This document shows, one piece after another, positions 6,675 to 7,266 of a stretch of 7,266 nucleotides of DNA; position 1 is the stretch's first letter, and every line of letters begins with the position of its first letter. The DNA comes from an uncultured beta proteobacterium. Lineage in GTDB: Bacteria; Pseudomonadota; Gammaproteobacteria; Burkholderiales; Burkholderiaceae_C. Below the pieces are notes generated by a model, which saw only the letters and a program-made list of their open reading frames with translations, searched no databases and was not told the DNA's origin. Location: assembly GCA_903859265.1 (NCBI GenBank), contig CAIOLZ010000179.1:1-7266 (forward strand). The letters are read 5' to 3'. The translations under genes and the position numbers were made by a program.

Positions 6675-7266
6675 TGGTCGATGACAGAGCGCACGAGATC
6701 ATCAGACGCCGCGCGCACCTGCGCACGCCCGGGGCTGTCGATCACGACAAAGCGGATTTCTCCAGCCTCGGCTTTTTTGTCGTGGCGCATCAGCTCAAGA
6801 TAACGGCCGGCGTTGTCCGCCCCATCCAGAATCGGGCCCACCACGGGCAGACCAGCGCGTTGAATCAATTGTTTTAACCGTGCCACAAAGGCCATGTCCA
6901 CCAGCCCGAGTTGCGCCGACAAGTGCGCCGCCATCACCATGCCGCATCCCACAGCCTCGCCGTGGAGCCAGGCGCCATAGCCCAGTCCGGTCTCAATGGC
7001 GTGGCCAAACGTATGGCCGAAATTGAGGATCGTGCGCAGCCCGCCCTCGCGCTCATCCTGCCCCACCACCCAGGCTTTTATTTCGCAACTGCGGCGCACT
7101 GCATGGGCCAAGGCGGGGATATCGCGCTGCATCAACAGATCGATGTTCTGCTCCAACCAATCAAAAAAAACCATGTCAGCGATCGGCCCATATTTGATAA
7201 CTTCCGCCAGCCCGGCGCTGATCTCCCGAATTGGTAATGTGACGAGTGTGTCAAGGTCACACACGA
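6659..7266 (-). CDS. aroB: 3-dehydroquinate synthase, C-terminal part (partial)
   Basis: The last 201 complete codons of AroB, which converts DAHP to 3-dehydroquinate in the second step of the shikimate pathway using NAD and a divalent metal. The 5' part lies beyond the right edge, so the start is not visible; the first visible codon of this frame is a Val (GTG), not the start. Zinc ligands can be placed by family alignment: Glu in SAGLAEVIKYG, His in NFGHTFGHAIE and His in YGAWLHGEAVG. The C-terminal block has MRHDKKAEAGEIRFVVID, as in other AroB proteins, and ends in DQCCQA. Family members are about 360 residues, so a little over half is present. It overlaps dgt by 16 nt and, by analogy with related genomes, probably follows aroK. 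Confidence 0.96.
   Translation of the reverse strand, partial: VCDLDTLVTLPIREISAGLAEVIKYGPIADMVFFDWLEQNIDLLMQRDIPALAHAVRRSCEIKAWVVGQDEREGGLRTILNFGHTFGHAIETGLGYGAWLHGEAVGCGMVMAAHLSAQLGLVDMAFVARLKQLIQRAGLPVVGPILDGADNAGRYLELMRHDKKAEAGEIRFVVIDSPGRAQVRAASDDLVRSVIDQCCQA

Noticed and set aside
5463..6803. A 446-codon open frame on the plus strand, antisense to dgt and the end of aroB
   Set aside because: The minus-strand frames encode clear dGTPase and AroB with all motifs. The plus-strand product shows no recognisable domain and is best explained as a codon-bias shadow in GC-rich DNA.

Overview
The window looks like a chromosomal housekeeping stretch from a betaproteobacterium, most likely order Burkholderiales and close to Comamonadaceae. 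I judge this from family memory of the GltB and dGTPase protein sequences and from the aroB - dGTPase - gltB gene order, not from a database search. All genes read on the minus strand, so transcription runs from high to low coordinates.

Upstream block (7266 to 3395): the C-terminal two thirds or so of aroB (3-dehydroquinate synthase) enters at the right edge. It is followed with very tight spacing by an HD-domain dGTPase (dgt), a DUF1415 protein, a class I SAM-dependent methyltransferase of the type with HACDTATD and PCC motifs, and a small glycine-zipper outer-membrane lipoprotein. Junctions are a 16-nt overlap, a 28-nt gap, a 14-nt overlap and a 44-nt gap. This looks like one operon joining aromatic amino acid synthesis, dNTP control and three poorly characterised proteins.

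Mobile block (3375 to about 2571): an intact REP-associated tyrosine transposase (RAYT, Y1/HUH family) starts 19 nt after the lipoprotein stop. Downstream of it lie two copies of a 12-bp motif (CGGGGNCAGATT) resembling sequences that accompany such genes. I see no matching copy on its other side.

Downstream block (2564 to 1): a plausible sigma-70 promoter and a good ribosome binding site lead into gltB, the large subunit of glutamate synthase. The first 834 codons are open and the gene leaves the window at the left edge, so its C-terminal FMN/iron-sulfur half and any gltD are not visible.

I found no RNA genes, CRISPR array or clearly novel multi-gene defence or metabolic system. The points most worth a second look are the RAYT element with one-sided repeats next to the gltB promoter, the A8 tract in the DUF1415/methyltransferase overlap, and the conserved but uncharacterised proteins in the aroB-dgt operon.
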